Assembly: GCA_023397675.1 (NCBI GenBank)
Contig: JAEWTV010000082.1
Location: 1 to 64,000 of the forward strand
Direction: 5' to 3'
DNA length: 64,000 bases
Source of the DNA: Bacillota bacterium
GTDB taxonomy: Bacteria; Bacillota; Clostridia; Acetivibrionales; JANLFN01
The position numbers and the translations under genes were made by a program. Positions 51,673 to 61,215 of this stretch are shown here, piece after piece (the stretch's first letter is position 1; each line of letters opens with the position of its first letter). The notes beneath the pieces are model-generated. The model was not told the DNA's origin. It made no database searches and saw only the letters and a list, made by a program, of their open reading frames with translations.

Positions 51673-52757
51673 GGCTTTACAGCATCAATTGTGCCACCAC
51701 CAACAACTACGTCACCATCATAAAATACTACTGATTGTCCAGGTGTTATAGCTCTTTGAGGAGTTTCAAACCTTACGCTTACACTGTCATTTCCTAAAGG
51801 AGTTATAACTGCCGTTGCTGGTTTGGCAGAATATCTGATTTTTGCAGTAACCTTCATTTCACCATCAAGCTTGTTTATTGAAATAAAATTAAGGTCAGAA
51901 GCAGTCAATCCGCCTGAAAAAACCTCATTTTCATTTCCAAGAACAACCTCATTTTTAGCAACATTTATGTCAACAACATACTTTGGTCTTCCGAATGCTA
52001 TTCCAAGGCCTTTCCTCTGCCCTATTGTATAATGGATTATACCTTTATGCTTTCCAAGTACATTACCGTCAGGGTCTACAAAGTTTCCGGGCCTTATGTC
52101 AGCATCGGTATTTCTCTCAATATATCCGCCATAATCATTATCATCAACAAAACAAATTTCCTGGCTGTCAGGCTTTGATGCAACTGAAAGCCCTATTTCT
52201 CTTGCGATTTCCCTTACTCTGTCCTTTGTATAATCCCCTATTGGCATAAGTGTTCTGGAAAGCTGGTACTGGCTCAGATTATAAAGGGCATAAGTCTGGT
52301 CCTTTGCATCTGTTACCGATTTTTTCAATAAATACCTGTCAAGCTTTTCATCATGCTCAATCTTTGCATAATGACCTGTAGCAACTCTGTCAATACCCAT
52401 TGAAACAGCCTTGTCAAGCATTGCTTCAAACTTGACATACCGGTTGCAGGCTACGCAAGGATTAGGGGTTCTCCCCTTAAGGTATTCCGCCTTAAAGTAA
52501 TTGATTACCTTGTCCTCGAAAATATCCTTGAAATTCAATACGTAATAAGGTATGCCAAGCTTATTGGCAACTCTTCTGGCATCATCCACCGCTGAAAGTG
52601 AACAGCAGCCGCCTTCTGTTTTTTTGTGTTCTTCCTCCATGTCGGGCCATATCTGCATTGTAACGCCAATAACTTCATAGCCCTTTTCCAACAAGACAGC
52701 GGCGGCTACTGAACTATCAACGCCGCCGCTCATTCCAAGCATTACTTTCTTATTCAT
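51669..52757 (-). CDS. mnmA: tRNA-specific 2-thiouridylase MnmA
   Basis: 362 residues. PP-loop SGGVDSSVAA (9-18), catalytic Cys in NPCVACNRYVKF (about 100-111) and partner Cys in SQEICFVDD (about 203). Makes s2U34 in Glu, Gln and Lys tRNAs with sulfur from IscS. Last gene of iscR-iscS-iscU-mnmA. Confidence 0.96.
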   Translation of the reverse strand: MNKKVMLGMSGGVDSSVAAAVLLEKGYEVIGVTMQIWPDMEEEHKKTEGGCCSLSAVDDARRVANKLGIPYYVLNFKDIFEDKVINYFKAEYLKGRTPNPCVACNRYVKFEAMLDKAVSMGIDRVATGHYAKIEHDEKLDRYLLKKSVTDAKDQTYALYNLSQYQLSRTLMPIGDYTKDRVREIAREIGLSVASKPDSQEICFVDDNDYGGYIERNTDADIRPGNFVDPDGNVLGKHKGIIHYTIGQRKGLGIAFGRPKYVVDINVAKNEVVLGNENEVFSGGLTASDLNFISINKLDGEMKVTAKIRYSAKPATAVITPLGNDSVSVRFETPQRAITPGQSVVFYDGDVVVGGGTIDAVKP

Positions 52758-52774
52758 ATATTTTCTCCGGAATA

Positions 52775-53215
52775 TTAATCTTCTTCATTCAAACGATGAA
52801 TATCATCGCAGCGTCTGCCGCAGCTATTACAGTTTTCTTCAGTCCAAAGACCATTCTTTTTCATGTAATCCTCTATGGCTGCTTTAATTGCTTCCTCTGC
52901 AAGATTTGAACAGTGCATTTTGACTGGCGGCAATCCATCAAGAGCTTCAGCAACTGCAGCATTTGTAATCTTCAAGGCTTCGTCCAAGGATTTTCCAATT
53001 ACCATTTCAGTTGCCATACTGCTTGTAGCTACAGCAGCTCCACAACCGAAGGTTTTGAATTTTGCATCCTTTATTATGCCGTCTTCTATCTGAAGATACA
53101 TTTTCATTATATCTCCGCATTTAGCATTGCCAACCTGGCCTACACCGCTTGCATTCTCTATTTCACCAACATTTCTCGGATTTGCGAAATGATCCATTAC
53201 CTTTTCACTATACAT
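52775..53215 (-). CDS. iscU: Fe-S cluster scaffold IscU/NifU-like
   Basis: 146 residues. Scaffold ligands: Cys in NAKCGD (about 33), FGCGAAVATSS (about 57) and MHCSNL (about 101). The usual LPPVK (about 94-98) that binds the HscA chaperone is present. A C-terminal tail with CNSCGRRC (about 133-140) adds three Cys beyond the standard protein. Between iscS and mnmA. Confidence 0.93.
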   Translation of the reverse strand: MYSEKVMDHFANPRNVGEIENASGVGQVGNAKCGDIMKMYLQIEDGIIKDAKFKTFGCGAAVATSSMATEMVIGKSLDEALKITNAAVAEALDGLPPVKMHCSNLAEEAIKAAIEDYMKKNGLWTEENCNSCGRRCDDIHRLNEED

Positions 53216-53243
53216 AAATGTTCCCTCTTTCTATAATATTTTC

Positions 53244-54428
53244 TTAATTGTTTGCGTTCTTTACAGCTTCATACAGTGGAGACATTTCCCTGAGCCTTTC
53301 AACTATTGGAGGGATTGTTTCCAGTATATAGTCCACGTCCTGGTCTGTATTATCTTCTCCGTATGAAATTCTCAGTGAACCGTGAGCTATTTCATGCGGG
53401 AGTCCTATTGCAAGGAGTACATGTGAAGGATCAAGCGAACCTGATGTGCATGCTGAGCCGCTGGAAGCAGCTATTCCTTTCATATCGAGCATCAGGAGTA
53501 GTGATTCTCCTTCGATGAAGTTGAAGGAGACATTTACATTTCCAGGAAGCCTCTTGTATCTGTCACCGTTTAATTTTACAAATGGAACACGTTTCATAAT
53601 CTCATCAATTGTCTTGTCACGAAGAGCAATAAGCTTTTCATTGTATTCGTCTATTCTGCTTGTTGCAAGCTCAACTGCCTTGCCAAGACCTACGATTGCC
53701 GCAACGTTTTCAGTGCTTGCACGTCTGCCTCTTTCCTGTGCTCCGCCGTGCATAAAGGAAACTATTTTGGTGCCTTTTCGAATATATAAAGCTCCTATAC
53801 CCTTTGGTCCATAGAATTTATGTGATGACATGGATAAAAGGTCTATATTCATCTCCTCAACGTTTATATGAACGTTACCCATTGCCTGTACTGCATCAGT
53901 GTGGAAATAAATCTTATGCTCTTTTGCAATCTGTCCAATCTCGGCAATTGGCTGAATTGTTCCTATTTCGTTGTTTGCAAACATAATTGTTATCAGAATT
54001 GTATCAGGTCTTATGGCTTTCTTTAAGTCATCAAGCCTTATTAATCCATTTTCATCAACCGGCAGGTACGTAACCTCAAATCCATCACTTTCAAGGTATT
54101 GACACGTATGAAGCACTGCATGGTGTTCAATTGCTGAGGTTATAATGTGCTTTCCCTTTTGTCTGTTGGCATAAGCCACACCCTTGATTGCCCAGTTGTC
54201 GGCCTCAGTTCCGGAGCCTGTGAAGAATATTTCTTTTGGCTGTGCAGAAATCGCAGCTGCAACTTTGTCTCTGGCCTCTTCAATTGCTTTCTTGCTTTCT
54301 CTGCCTATTGAATATATTGATGAAGGATTGCCATATTTTTCTGTATAATAAGGAATCATTACATCAAGAACTTCTCTTTTTACTGCTGTTGTTGCAGCAT
54401 GATCAACATAAATAAATCTATCTCCCAT
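53244..54428 (-). CDS. iscS: Cysteine desulfurase IscS/NifS
   Basis: 394 residues. Fold type I PLP enzyme: VDHAATT (about 8-14), PLP Lys in SSHKFYGPKG (about 202-211), persulfide Cys in SGSACTSGS (about 323-331). Supplies sulfur to IscU and MnmA. GGAG before the ATG. Confidence 0.96.
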   Translation of the reverse strand: MGDRFIYVDHAATTAVKREVLDVMIPYYTEKYGNPSSIYSIGRESKKAIEEARDKVAAAISAQPKEIFFTGSGTEADNWAIKGVAYANRQKGKHIITSAIEHHAVLHTCQYLESDGFEVTYLPVDENGLIRLDDLKKAIRPDTILITIMFANNEIGTIQPIAEIGQIAKEHKIYFHTDAVQAMGNVHINVEEMNIDLLSMSSHKFYGPKGIGALYIRKGTKIVSFMHGGAQERGRRASTENVAAIVGLGKAVELATSRIDEYNEKLIALRDKTIDEIMKRVPFVKLNGDRYKRLPGNVNVSFNFIEGESLLLMLDMKGIAASSGSACTSGSLDPSHVLLAIGLPHEIAHGSLRISYGEDNTDQDVDYILETIPPIVERLREMSPLYEAVKNANN

Positions 54429-54546
54429 AACGTTTGCTCCTTTTGTTTCTTTATACTTTAGTAATTTACACGACTTTCTGATTAAAAAAGCATTTATTTT
54501 ATAATTTATATACCCTCAAGACTTGTTCCATAAACATGAATAAAAT

Positions 54547-54996
54547 TTATATATAATAGGTGTAATCACACTTTCCGGACATTTTTCTGCAGTCTTCCAC
54601 AAGCTGTTCAAGACTAATTGAATCAACAACCTCGTTAACACTGTCACGGATTCTTGCCCATATAAGCCTTGTAACACAGTTTTCCGACTTCCCACAAGCA
54701 GGCTGCTCGCTTTCTTCTACGCATTCCACAGGAGCAAGAGATCCTTCAAGTGCCCTCAAAATATCCCCTACTGATATTTCATCTACAGGTCTTCCGAGCT
54801 CATATCCACCTTGTGAGCCGCGTGTACTTTTAACTACACCTGCCTTCTTTAAAGATGCAAAAAGCTGTTCGAGGTAATTTTCAGATATTTCCTGTCTGTC
54901 AGCGATACTTTTGAGGGATATAAGGCCTTCACTGCTGTGCAATGCAAGGTCAAGTACAGCTTTCATGCCATATCTTCCTTTAGTTGATAATCTCAT
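54547..54996 (-). CDS. iscR: Rrf2-family Fe-S-sensing regulator IscR
   Basis: 149 residues. Winged helix MRLSTKGRYGMKAVLDLA and SENYLEQLFASLKKAGVVKSTRGSQGGY (about 38-65). Candidate cluster ligands Cys92, Cys101, Cys107 in the IscR position (E. coli 92, 98, 104). Expected to repress the isc genes when it carries a [2Fe-2S] cluster. A 118-base gap separates it from iscS. Confidence 0.93.
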   Translation of the reverse strand: MRLSTKGRYGMKAVLDLALHSSEGLISLKSIADRQEISENYLEQLFASLKKAGVVKSTRGSQGGYELGRPVDEISVGDILRALEGSLAPVECVEESEQPACGKSENCVTRLIWARIRDSVNEVVDSISLEQLVEDCRKMSGKCDYTYYI

Positions 54997-55026
54997 AATT
55001 ATTTACCTCAATGAAAGTTATTAAAT

Positions 55027-55084
55027 CCAAGTAATTCACTTGGTTATCATATATAAGAGTAGCACTATCTTTTTATATTGTCAA
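55027..55084 (-). promoter_or_regulatory. iscR promoter and IscR-like palindrome
   Basis: Minus strand TTGACA (55079-55084), 17 bases, TACTCT (55056-55061). Downstream lies CCAAGT-GAATT-ACTTGG (55027-55043), a perfect 6-5-6 palindrome between the promoter and the ATG at 54996. It is a good candidate site for IscR autoregulation. Confidence 0.7.
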
Positions 55085-55114
55085 CAATTAAACAAACTTT
55101 ATATAATTAATTTA

Positions 55115-55170
55115 GTTAAAAAAAATTCCACCTTAAGCTAATAACTAAAGTATTAGCAGCAGGTGGAATT
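55115..55170 (-). terminator. Terminator of the larA-like gene
   Basis: AATTCCACCT (55124-55133) pairs with AGGTGGAATT (55161-55170), and GCTAATA with TATTAGC inside. On the minus strand a run of T follows. Confidence 0.9.
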
Positions 55171-55212
55171 CTTATACTTTTGGATTTTATATGTTGATTT
55201 ACTTTAAATATA

Positions 55213-56646
55213 TTATTCTTTTACCAATACAGGCAGTGTTGATCCTCCATGCGGCATCAATATTACTTTTGCGTCTTGTCCCAAAACCTTGAAGGCTTCT
55301 TTTAGTGCTTCATTAACACTACCGAAAGGCTCCATGAACATATTCTTAACTTCTTCAGGCTTAAAGTCTGATACAAGGAATACTCTTGCTTTTTTAAGCA
55401 CAAGTGCTATTGCAGCAGCCTTATGTCCTCCAAGCTCGAAGTTTTCCTGAATGTCTTTAATCAGACTGTCAGGAGATGTCGCGTTTTTCATCCATCTTTC
55501 AAATACCTCTTCGCCCATTCCTTCCTTACAGGATGCAAGAAGTATTATTATTCCACAGTCTTTTACTGCATTTTTCGAATTATCCAAAGCTTTTTGAGCC
55601 TGGTAAAGATTGATATCCTTAGGGAATCCGCCTGGCGTAGTTATTACTATATCAGCTTTTTCAGGGATTTCTATTTTATAAAGGCTATCAAGGAATTTGC
55701 AGCCTTCCCTGTGTGCTTCAACATGATGACCGGCAACAGCTTTGATTATATTTTTATCCTCATCGAGGACAACGTTTACTATGAAGTCTATGTTTACGTA
55801 CTTCGCAACCTCTTCAATATCCTGTCTTACAGGGTTATCGCTTATAGCACCGGCACGTGCAGCAGCCTTAACCATTGCACTGTGGTTTGCCTGAATGGTG
55901 TCTCTTGTGGAAACGCCAGGCAGAATAGCCTTTGCTCCTCCGCTGTAGCCTGCAAAGTAGTGATATTCTATATTTCCAAGGCAAATTCTGCGGTCCGCAT
56001 TTGCAACAACACTAAATATATCAACAGGGGTACCCATTTCGGATATTCCCATACGGACAAAATCACTGGTGTCGCTGTCTATACATTTAATACGGTTATA
56101 GATTTCTTCTCCCACAAGATACTTCTTTTCGTCCTCTGTGTGCTTTCTATGACTTCCAAGTGCAAATACTATAGTAATATCCTTTTCTTCAGCGCCAGAA
56201 CGTAAAATTTCCTTAACCAACTCAGGTAGAATAACCTTGCTCGGCAGAGGCCTTGTAATATCACTTGTAACAATTACAATCTTCTCACCTGGTTTTACTA
56301 TGTCTCCAACCTTTGGTGTTCCTATAGGATTCATTAAAGCTCTTTTAACCTCAGCTTCACCTGTAAGGTCTACCTCTACCTCATTCTGATGAAGCTCATG
56401 AAGAATATTATTTACCATCAGTTCAAAATCTGCAAAGCCTTTCCCAAAACCATACCTGAATTTCACTTTTCCCACCTCAAAGTCTTTAGTTTTTGGTTTA
56501 CCCATATTGAATGCAAAAATATAGGTTACAATTACTACTAAATATAATATAATACTTGCCGCACGTTGAAAGCCGAAAACAACAATATTTAATATCAGCA
56601 GCACAAATCCTATCAATAAAACCCATGCAAATACTCTTCTGGCCAT
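55213..56646 (-). CDS. Membrane-anchored LarA-like (DUF2088) protein
   Basis: 477 residues. Residues 1-48 are two TM helices (8-26, 30-47). The LarA-like domain starts near 58 (KVKFRYGFGKGFADFEL) and keeps TSDITRPLPS (about 128), ALGSHRKHTED (about 162; two His), GNIEYHYFAGYSGGAKAILPG (about 225; Lys in GGAK) and TTPGGFPKDINLYQAQKAL. LarA enzymes use a nickel-pincer nucleotide to racemise lactate or other 2-hydroxy acids; larB/C/E are not in the window. The start overlaps the rarA stop by one base with AAGGAG upstream. The 50-residue anchor is unusual. Confidence 0.8.
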   Translation of the reverse strand: MARRVFAWVLLIGFVLLILNIVVFGFQRAASIILYLVVIVTYIFAFNMGKPKTKDFEVGKVKFRYGFGKGFADFELMVNNILHELHQNEVEVDLTGEAEVKRALMNPIGTPKVGDIVKPGEKIVIVTSDITRPLPSKVILPELVKEILRSGAEEKDITIVFALGSHRKHTEDEKKYLVGEEIYNRIKCIDSDTSDFVRMGISEMGTPVDIFSVVANADRRICLGNIEYHYFAGYSGGAKAILPGVSTRDTIQANHSAMVKAAARAGAISDNPVRQDIEEVAKYVNIDFIVNVVLDEDKNIIKAVAGHHVEAHREGCKFLDSLYKIEIPEKADIVITTPGGFPKDINLYQAQKALDNSKNAVKDCGIIILLASCKEGMGEEVFERWMKNATSPDSLIKDIQENFELGGHKAAAIALVLKKARVFLVSDFKPEEVKNMFMEPFGSVNEALKEAFKVLGQDAKVILMPHGGSTLPVLVKE

Positions 56647-57953
56647 TACTTTTCTCCTTCTTTCTTACTGTCCCTTATTTTCTCAAGCCATTCCTTTATA
56701 CGTGCTTCATAGCCGTTGGACGATGGCTTGTAGTATATTGTGCCTTTCATTTCAGGTGGAAAATAATCCTGTTTTACATAATTACCGGCATAGCTGTGAG
56801 CATACTTATAACCCACACCATAACCCAAATCACTCATACCTTTGGCGGCTGCATTCCTTAGATGGAACGGCACCTCTCCGGTCCGTTTGGTTTCAATATC
56901 GTGAAGCGCAGTACCGACAGCTTCATAGCAGGAATTTGATTTGGGGCTTGTAGCAACCATTACTGCAGCATGAGAAAGAATTATCCTTGATTCAGGCATT
57001 CCTATCATTTTTACAGCCTGTGCTGCTGCCACAGCAACCTGTAATGCGTTTGGATTTGCCATTCCGACATCTTCCGAAGCGCATATAATAATTCTTCTTG
57101 CAAGGAATTCAGGGTCTTCCCCCGCGTACAATGCCCTTGCAAGATAAAAAACTGCTGCATCGGGGTCACTTCCCCGCATCGACTTTATAAAAGCACTTAT
57201 ATTATCGTAATGATTTTCACCCGATTTGTCAAAGGTTAAGGCTTTTTTTTGCACACATTCTGCTATAGTTCCAAGATCTATATGAATTTTACCATCCGAA
57301 TCAAGTGTTGAAGTTAAAACGGCTATTTCAAGTGCATTAAGAGAAATTCTAGCATCCCCGCCGCAAACCTCTGAAAGGTATGTGACTGCATCATTGTCAA
57401 TTTCAATTTTGTAATTACCGAGACCTCTTTCTTTGTCTGTTACAGCGCTTAGAATAATCCTTTCAATATCTGCAGGCTGAAGAGGCTTGAGCATGAAAAC
57501 AGTAGAACGCGATATCAAAGCCTTGTTAACCTCAAAGAAAGGATTTTCAGTTGTTGCACCAATTAAAACAATTGTTCCGTTTTCAACAAATGGAAGCAAT
57601 GCATCCTGCTGTGCTTTATTAAACCTGTGAATTTCATCTACAAACAGGACAGTCCTTCCCTGTGGGTTTATAAGGCTGTTCTGAGTATCGGCCACTATTC
57701 TTTTTATATCGCCGACTCCTGCTGTTACGGCATTCAGTTTTTCAAAGTTAGCTTTTGTTGCATAAGCGATTATTCTGGCAAGGGATGTTTTGCCTGTTCC
57801 GGGCGGTCCATAAAGAATAATGGAACTTATTCTGTCTGCTTTTATCATTCTGTAAAGCAGTTTACCCTTACCTGTTATATCTTGCTGCCCAAAAAACTCA
57901 TCCAGAGTTCTTGGGCACATTCTATATGCCAATGGTTCCTTATTTTCCTGCAA
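56646..57953 (-). CDS. rarA: Replication-associated recombination ATPase RarA
   Basis: 435 residues, AAA+ clamp-loader-like. Walker A YGPPGTGKTS (about 44-53), Walker B LFVDEIHRFN (about 103-112), sensor GATTENPFF (about 132). C-terminal tetramerisation part (about 250-420; RGSDPDAAVFYLARALYAGEDPEF). Acts at stalled forks. Upstream partner of the larA-like gene. Confidence 0.95.
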   Translation of the reverse strand: MQENKEPLAYRMCPRTLDEFFGQQDITGKGKLLYRMIKADRISSIILYGPPGTGKTSLARIIAYATKANFEKLNAVTAGVGDIKRIVADTQNSLINPQGRTVLFVDEIHRFNKAQQDALLPFVENGTIVLIGATTENPFFEVNKALISRSTVFMLKPLQPADIERIILSAVTDKERGLGNYKIEIDNDAVTYLSEVCGGDARISLNALEIAVLTSTLDSDGKIHIDLGTIAECVQKKALTFDKSGENHYDNISAFIKSMRGSDPDAAVFYLARALYAGEDPEFLARRIIICASEDVGMANPNALQVAVAAAQAVKMIGMPESRIILSHAAVMVATSPKSNSCYEAVGTALHDIETKRTGEVPFHLRNAAAKGMSDLGYGVGYKYAHSYAGNYVKQDYFPPEMKGTIYYKPSSNGYEARIKEWLEKIRDSKKEGEK

Positions 57954-57989
57954 AACTTAGCCTCCATATTATACGAAAGTCTTTAACAA

Positions 57990-59960
57990 CTAATCTACAA
58001 TCTTAAAAGAGCTCCAAATTCTGTTTAAGGTCTCGGTATTGCTTTGAGTTTTAAATTCATCGGGAATTACACTGAAATAGCAATAGTAGTACTTGCTGTT
58101 TTCAAGAACACTGAACTTAACATCAGCGAAGGTTTCATTTTCCTCGTCTTCCCATCTGTATGTATAGGTTTTTACATTACCTTTGTCGCTTGAGTTCGAA
58201 GTATCCTTAAGAGTTATTCCCTCATTGTTCAATATTGAACTCATAAAGTAAAATTTATCTTCGTCAGATTCCGAAGCATTATCAGAATCCTTTTCTACAG
58301 TTTCAACTGCAACGCTTAATCCGGTGTTTTTATCAAGAAAGCTTATGAAATCTGAAGACTGGGAGCCAGTTTTTGACCAGGAACCCGGCAGGTTGGCGCT
58401 CCATTTGTATTCCTTGTTTTCAAACAATGTAGGATAGTCATATTTTCCAACCTTGTTTTTGGCAAGCTGTGAAAAGTAATTATCAAGGTCCTTGTTAAAT
58501 GCACTGGTAAACTTGTCAACAGGTTTAAACGAATTCAAAATATCATCAAAAACCAGCTTATTGTCTTTGTATTTATCTGTCGGAGTCTTAAGAGTAAGGT
58601 TGTATATGATTCCTCCCATGGAGGTTAAAGCCTCATCATATGTATATGTCTTTTTGCCAAGCGTAAGCTCATAAACAATCCTGTAAGTCTTAATTCCGGA
58701 AATATCAGTAGTACCTGCTGAAATGAACTTATAAATTTGCGGATTCATGTTTGAATTCAGAAAATCTTTTCTTTGCTCACCTGCTAGCGCAATGTTTTTG
58801 CCATTGCTTTTATCCATAGCTACTGCAACATATTCATTGTTTCCTGCTCCTATTTTGGTAGACAGCGGGTTATCATCGGATGCATAAGGTATTACATCCC
58901 AAACAGGCGGTATTGAAGCTTTCCAAGCATAATACTTCTTTCCGTTGGGAAATTGAACATAATTGTTATAAATCGCCTTGCCATGCTGAATCTTTGTCAG
59001 GTCCTGTATGTTTTGTGATTTATCAAAGGATGTTGCAAATGAATCAAGCATAGTTTTATAGTATTGCGAACCGGTTATATCATCAGTTCCTTCTTCACCA
59101 TAGTAATAAAGTATTACATTATAAATGTATTTTGAGTTGATATAAATTCTATGAACTATTGGTTCACTGCTGGTTCCGGTATATATGAACTCCATGTAAG
59201 GATCCCTGGCATCTTTCACAAGACGGGAATCTGCTATTGAATATCCCTCAAGATATGTCGACGGGTCTTCAAGTACCTTATCATAATATGATGAAAGTGT
59301 TTCAGAATTTGCATCTGCAATCTTTATATCAAGTGCAATATTTCTGTTCGCATTCTCTATTGAAACATATTTTGAATTAAAGGTTCCTCCCGAAACGCGG
59401 GAGCCTCTAGGAATATTCATGCTCCAATTGTAATAGCTGTCACCCACCCTGGACTTTTTTATGCTGTCGGTAAGGAAGGATAAATCCTTTAAAGCACCAT
59501 CATCAGCAAAATAAGCTGTTACCATATTCGATGAGCTATTGTAGCTTACAGAAGCACCGAACTTCTCTGCAAAAAACTTAAATGGTACGAATACAGTTCC
59601 GTTTTTCAACTGAGGCGCCGCGGGCAAATTTGTACCTTCATCGTTGGCTTTGCAGTCCCTTTTTCCGATAGAGAAGTCAATTGAAGCATTATTGTATGAA
59701 AAGTTATAGGATGCATTATCCCTTTTGGTAAGCTCTGCACCTAAAATTCTTACAAAAACATCAGCAGAAGTAAATGCCGTATTTTCAGAAAAGTAGGTTC
59801 CGGCAAATGTATAATAGCTACCGTTAGCTTGTACAGATGAGCTGCCTACATTGAATTTAATTGTTATTGAATCACTGTCGGCAAATGCTGTAAAAGACAG
59901 CATTGAAAGTACCAGCACAGTTATTATTAATATTGAAACAAGCTTTTTAACTTTATTCAT
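57990..59960 (-). CDS. Secreted stalk-domain (copper amine oxidase N-like) protein
   Basis: 656 residues from the ATG 59958-59960, with a signal peptide ending FAFA-type (TAFADSDS, about 25). Residues about 28-150 hold a copper-amine-oxidase-N-like stalk unit (NGTVFVPFKFFAEKFGASVSYNSSSNMVTAYF). The rest has three similar beta-rich parts, each with a Trp-x-(A/S)-x-(I/L)-P element (YNWSMNIPRG, YAWKASIPPV, YKWSANLPGS), so probably three diverged repeats. Cell-surface role unknown. 30 bases past the HtrA stop, likely co-expressed. Confidence 0.75.
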   Translation of the reverse strand: MNKVKKLVSILIITVLVLSMLSFTAFADSDSITIKFNVGSSSVQANGSYYTFAGTYFSENTAFTSADVFVRILGAELTKRDNASYNFSYNNASIDFSIGKRDCKANDEGTNLPAAPQLKNGTVFVPFKFFAEKFGASVSYNSSSNMVTAYFADDGALKDLSFLTDSIKKSRVGDSYYNWSMNIPRGSRVSGGTFNSKYVSIENANRNIALDIKIADANSETLSSYYDKVLEDPSTYLEGYSIADSRLVKDARDPYMEFIYTGTSSEPIVHRIYINSKYIYNVILYYYGEEGTDDITGSQYYKTMLDSFATSFDKSQNIQDLTKIQHGKAIYNNYVQFPNGKKYYAWKASIPPVWDVIPYASDDNPLSTKIGAGNNEYVAVAMDKSNGKNIALAGEQRKDFLNSNMNPQIYKFISAGTTDISGIKTYRIVYELTLGKKTYTYDEALTSMGGIIYNLTLKTPTDKYKDNKLVFDDILNSFKPVDKFTSAFNKDLDNYFSQLAKNKVGKYDYPTLFENKEYKWSANLPGSWSKTGSQSSDFISFLDKNTGLSVAVETVEKDSDNASESDEDKFYFMSSILNNEGITLKDTSNSSDKGNVKTYTYRWEDEENETFADVKFSVLENSKYYYCYFSVIPDEFKTQSNTETLNRIWSSFKIVD

Positions 59961-59990
59961 AAAAGCGAAGCTCCTTATCACAAGATTGTT

Positions 59991-61034
59991 TTACTGTTCT
60001 TCTTCAAAGATGATTTTGATTTTTACGGTTTTTTCATCTCTTAATACTGTAAGTACTGCTGAATCACCTGGAAGATATTTTTTAAGAAGTTCGTTGTAAT
60101 CTACAATATTATAAACGCTTTTACCATCTACCGCTGTAAGTATATCTTCTACCTGAAGTCCTGCCTTTTCTGCGTTTGAACCTTCTGTAACAGAAGTAAT
60201 ACTTAAGCCTTCATCTGAAGGCAAGCCATACCTTGCGGCAACTCCTTCAGAAAATTCGGCTCCTATATAAGGCCTTCTTACCCTGCCGTACTTTTCAAAC
60301 TGACCTACAATATACTTAACTGTATCGGCAGGTATTGAAAATGCCAGTCCCTCAACTCCAAAGCCGGAATACTTGGCAGAATTTATTCCAATAACTTCCC
60401 CATTCATGTTTACTAGCGGTCCTCCGCTGTTTCCGCCGTTTATCGCAGCATCCGACTGAATAAACTTGTAATCGCCGTCAAGAGGCCTGTTCATACCGCT
60501 TATTATACCTTTTGTAGCTGTATTGAGAAGTGAAAAGGATAAGGGTGTCCCAATTGCAATTACAGGATCACCTACTGATATTTTGCTTACATCTCCAAAT
60601 TTAGCAGGTGTAAGCCCACCTTTATCTATTTTTATAAGTGCCAGATCGGATTTTTCGTCTATAGCTTTAAGCCTGGCAAGATAAGACTTGCCATTTGAAA
60701 GTATTACAACGATTTTCTCCATGTCTGTAACAACATGAGCATTTGTTATAATATATCCCTCAGCTTTATATATCACACCACTGCCTGAAACAAGGTTATC
60801 GCTATATTCACTCCAGTCAGGGCTTTCCTGCTTTATTTTTCCTATAATTCCTACAACCGAAGGACTCAGCTTCTTGATAATTGCAGAAGCCGATGTATCC
60901 GAAGAGACACTGGAATGTTGAAACATTTTGTTAACGGAATTATCAGATACAGAGTTCGGGCTTGCCATTACAGTAGTTGGAAAGATCATTGCAAGAACAA
61001 GGATCAATGCGATACAGATTTTTTGCTTTTTCAT
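59991..61034 (-). CDS. HtrA/DegP-like serine protease with PDZ domain
   Basis: 347 residues. Signal peptide or anchor (7-25), trypsin-like domain with His in TNAHVV (about 99), Asp in DLALIKI (about 130) and Ser in GGNSGGPLVN (about 206), then one PDZ domain (about 250-335; GLSITSVTEGSNAEKAGLQVEDI). Degrades misfolded exported proteins. GGAGGTAACTG precedes the ATG. Confidence 0.92.
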   Translation of the reverse strand: MKKQKICIALILVLAMIFPTTVMASPNSVSDNSVNKMFQHSSVSSDTSASAIIKKLSPSVVGIIGKIKQESPDWSEYSDNLVSGSGVIYKAEGYIITNAHVVTDMEKIVVILSNGKSYLARLKAIDEKSDLALIKIDKGGLTPAKFGDVSKISVGDPVIAIGTPLSFSLLNTATKGIISGMNRPLDGDYKFIQSDAAINGGNSGGPLVNMNGEVIGINSAKYSGFGVEGLAFSIPADTVKYIVGQFEKYGRVRRPYIGAEFSEGVAARYGLPSDEGLSITSVTEGSNAEKAGLQVEDILTAVDGKSVYNIVDYNELLKKYLPGDSAVLTVLRDEKTVKIKIIFEEEQ

Positions 61035-61215
61035 TCAGTTACCTCCAGCAGCTGAAAATGTAGGTTTAAAACTTACATAATAACTAAGTATATCATAAAA
61101 TAGGTTTGTTTACCATATGGGAGGATATAGAGCAATAATTTCCACGTGTAAAAAAGTTTAAATTTTTTAATAATTGTTAATAGCTAATAAACTATAAAAA
61201 ATTAGGATAACTACT

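Noticed and set aside
55423..56205. 260-codon rightward frame opposite the LarA-like gene
   Set aside because: Long only because of the codon bias of the real gene on the other strand; composition (Ser, Phe, Tyr, Cys-rich) is typical of a shadow frame and the LarA-like motifs are clear.
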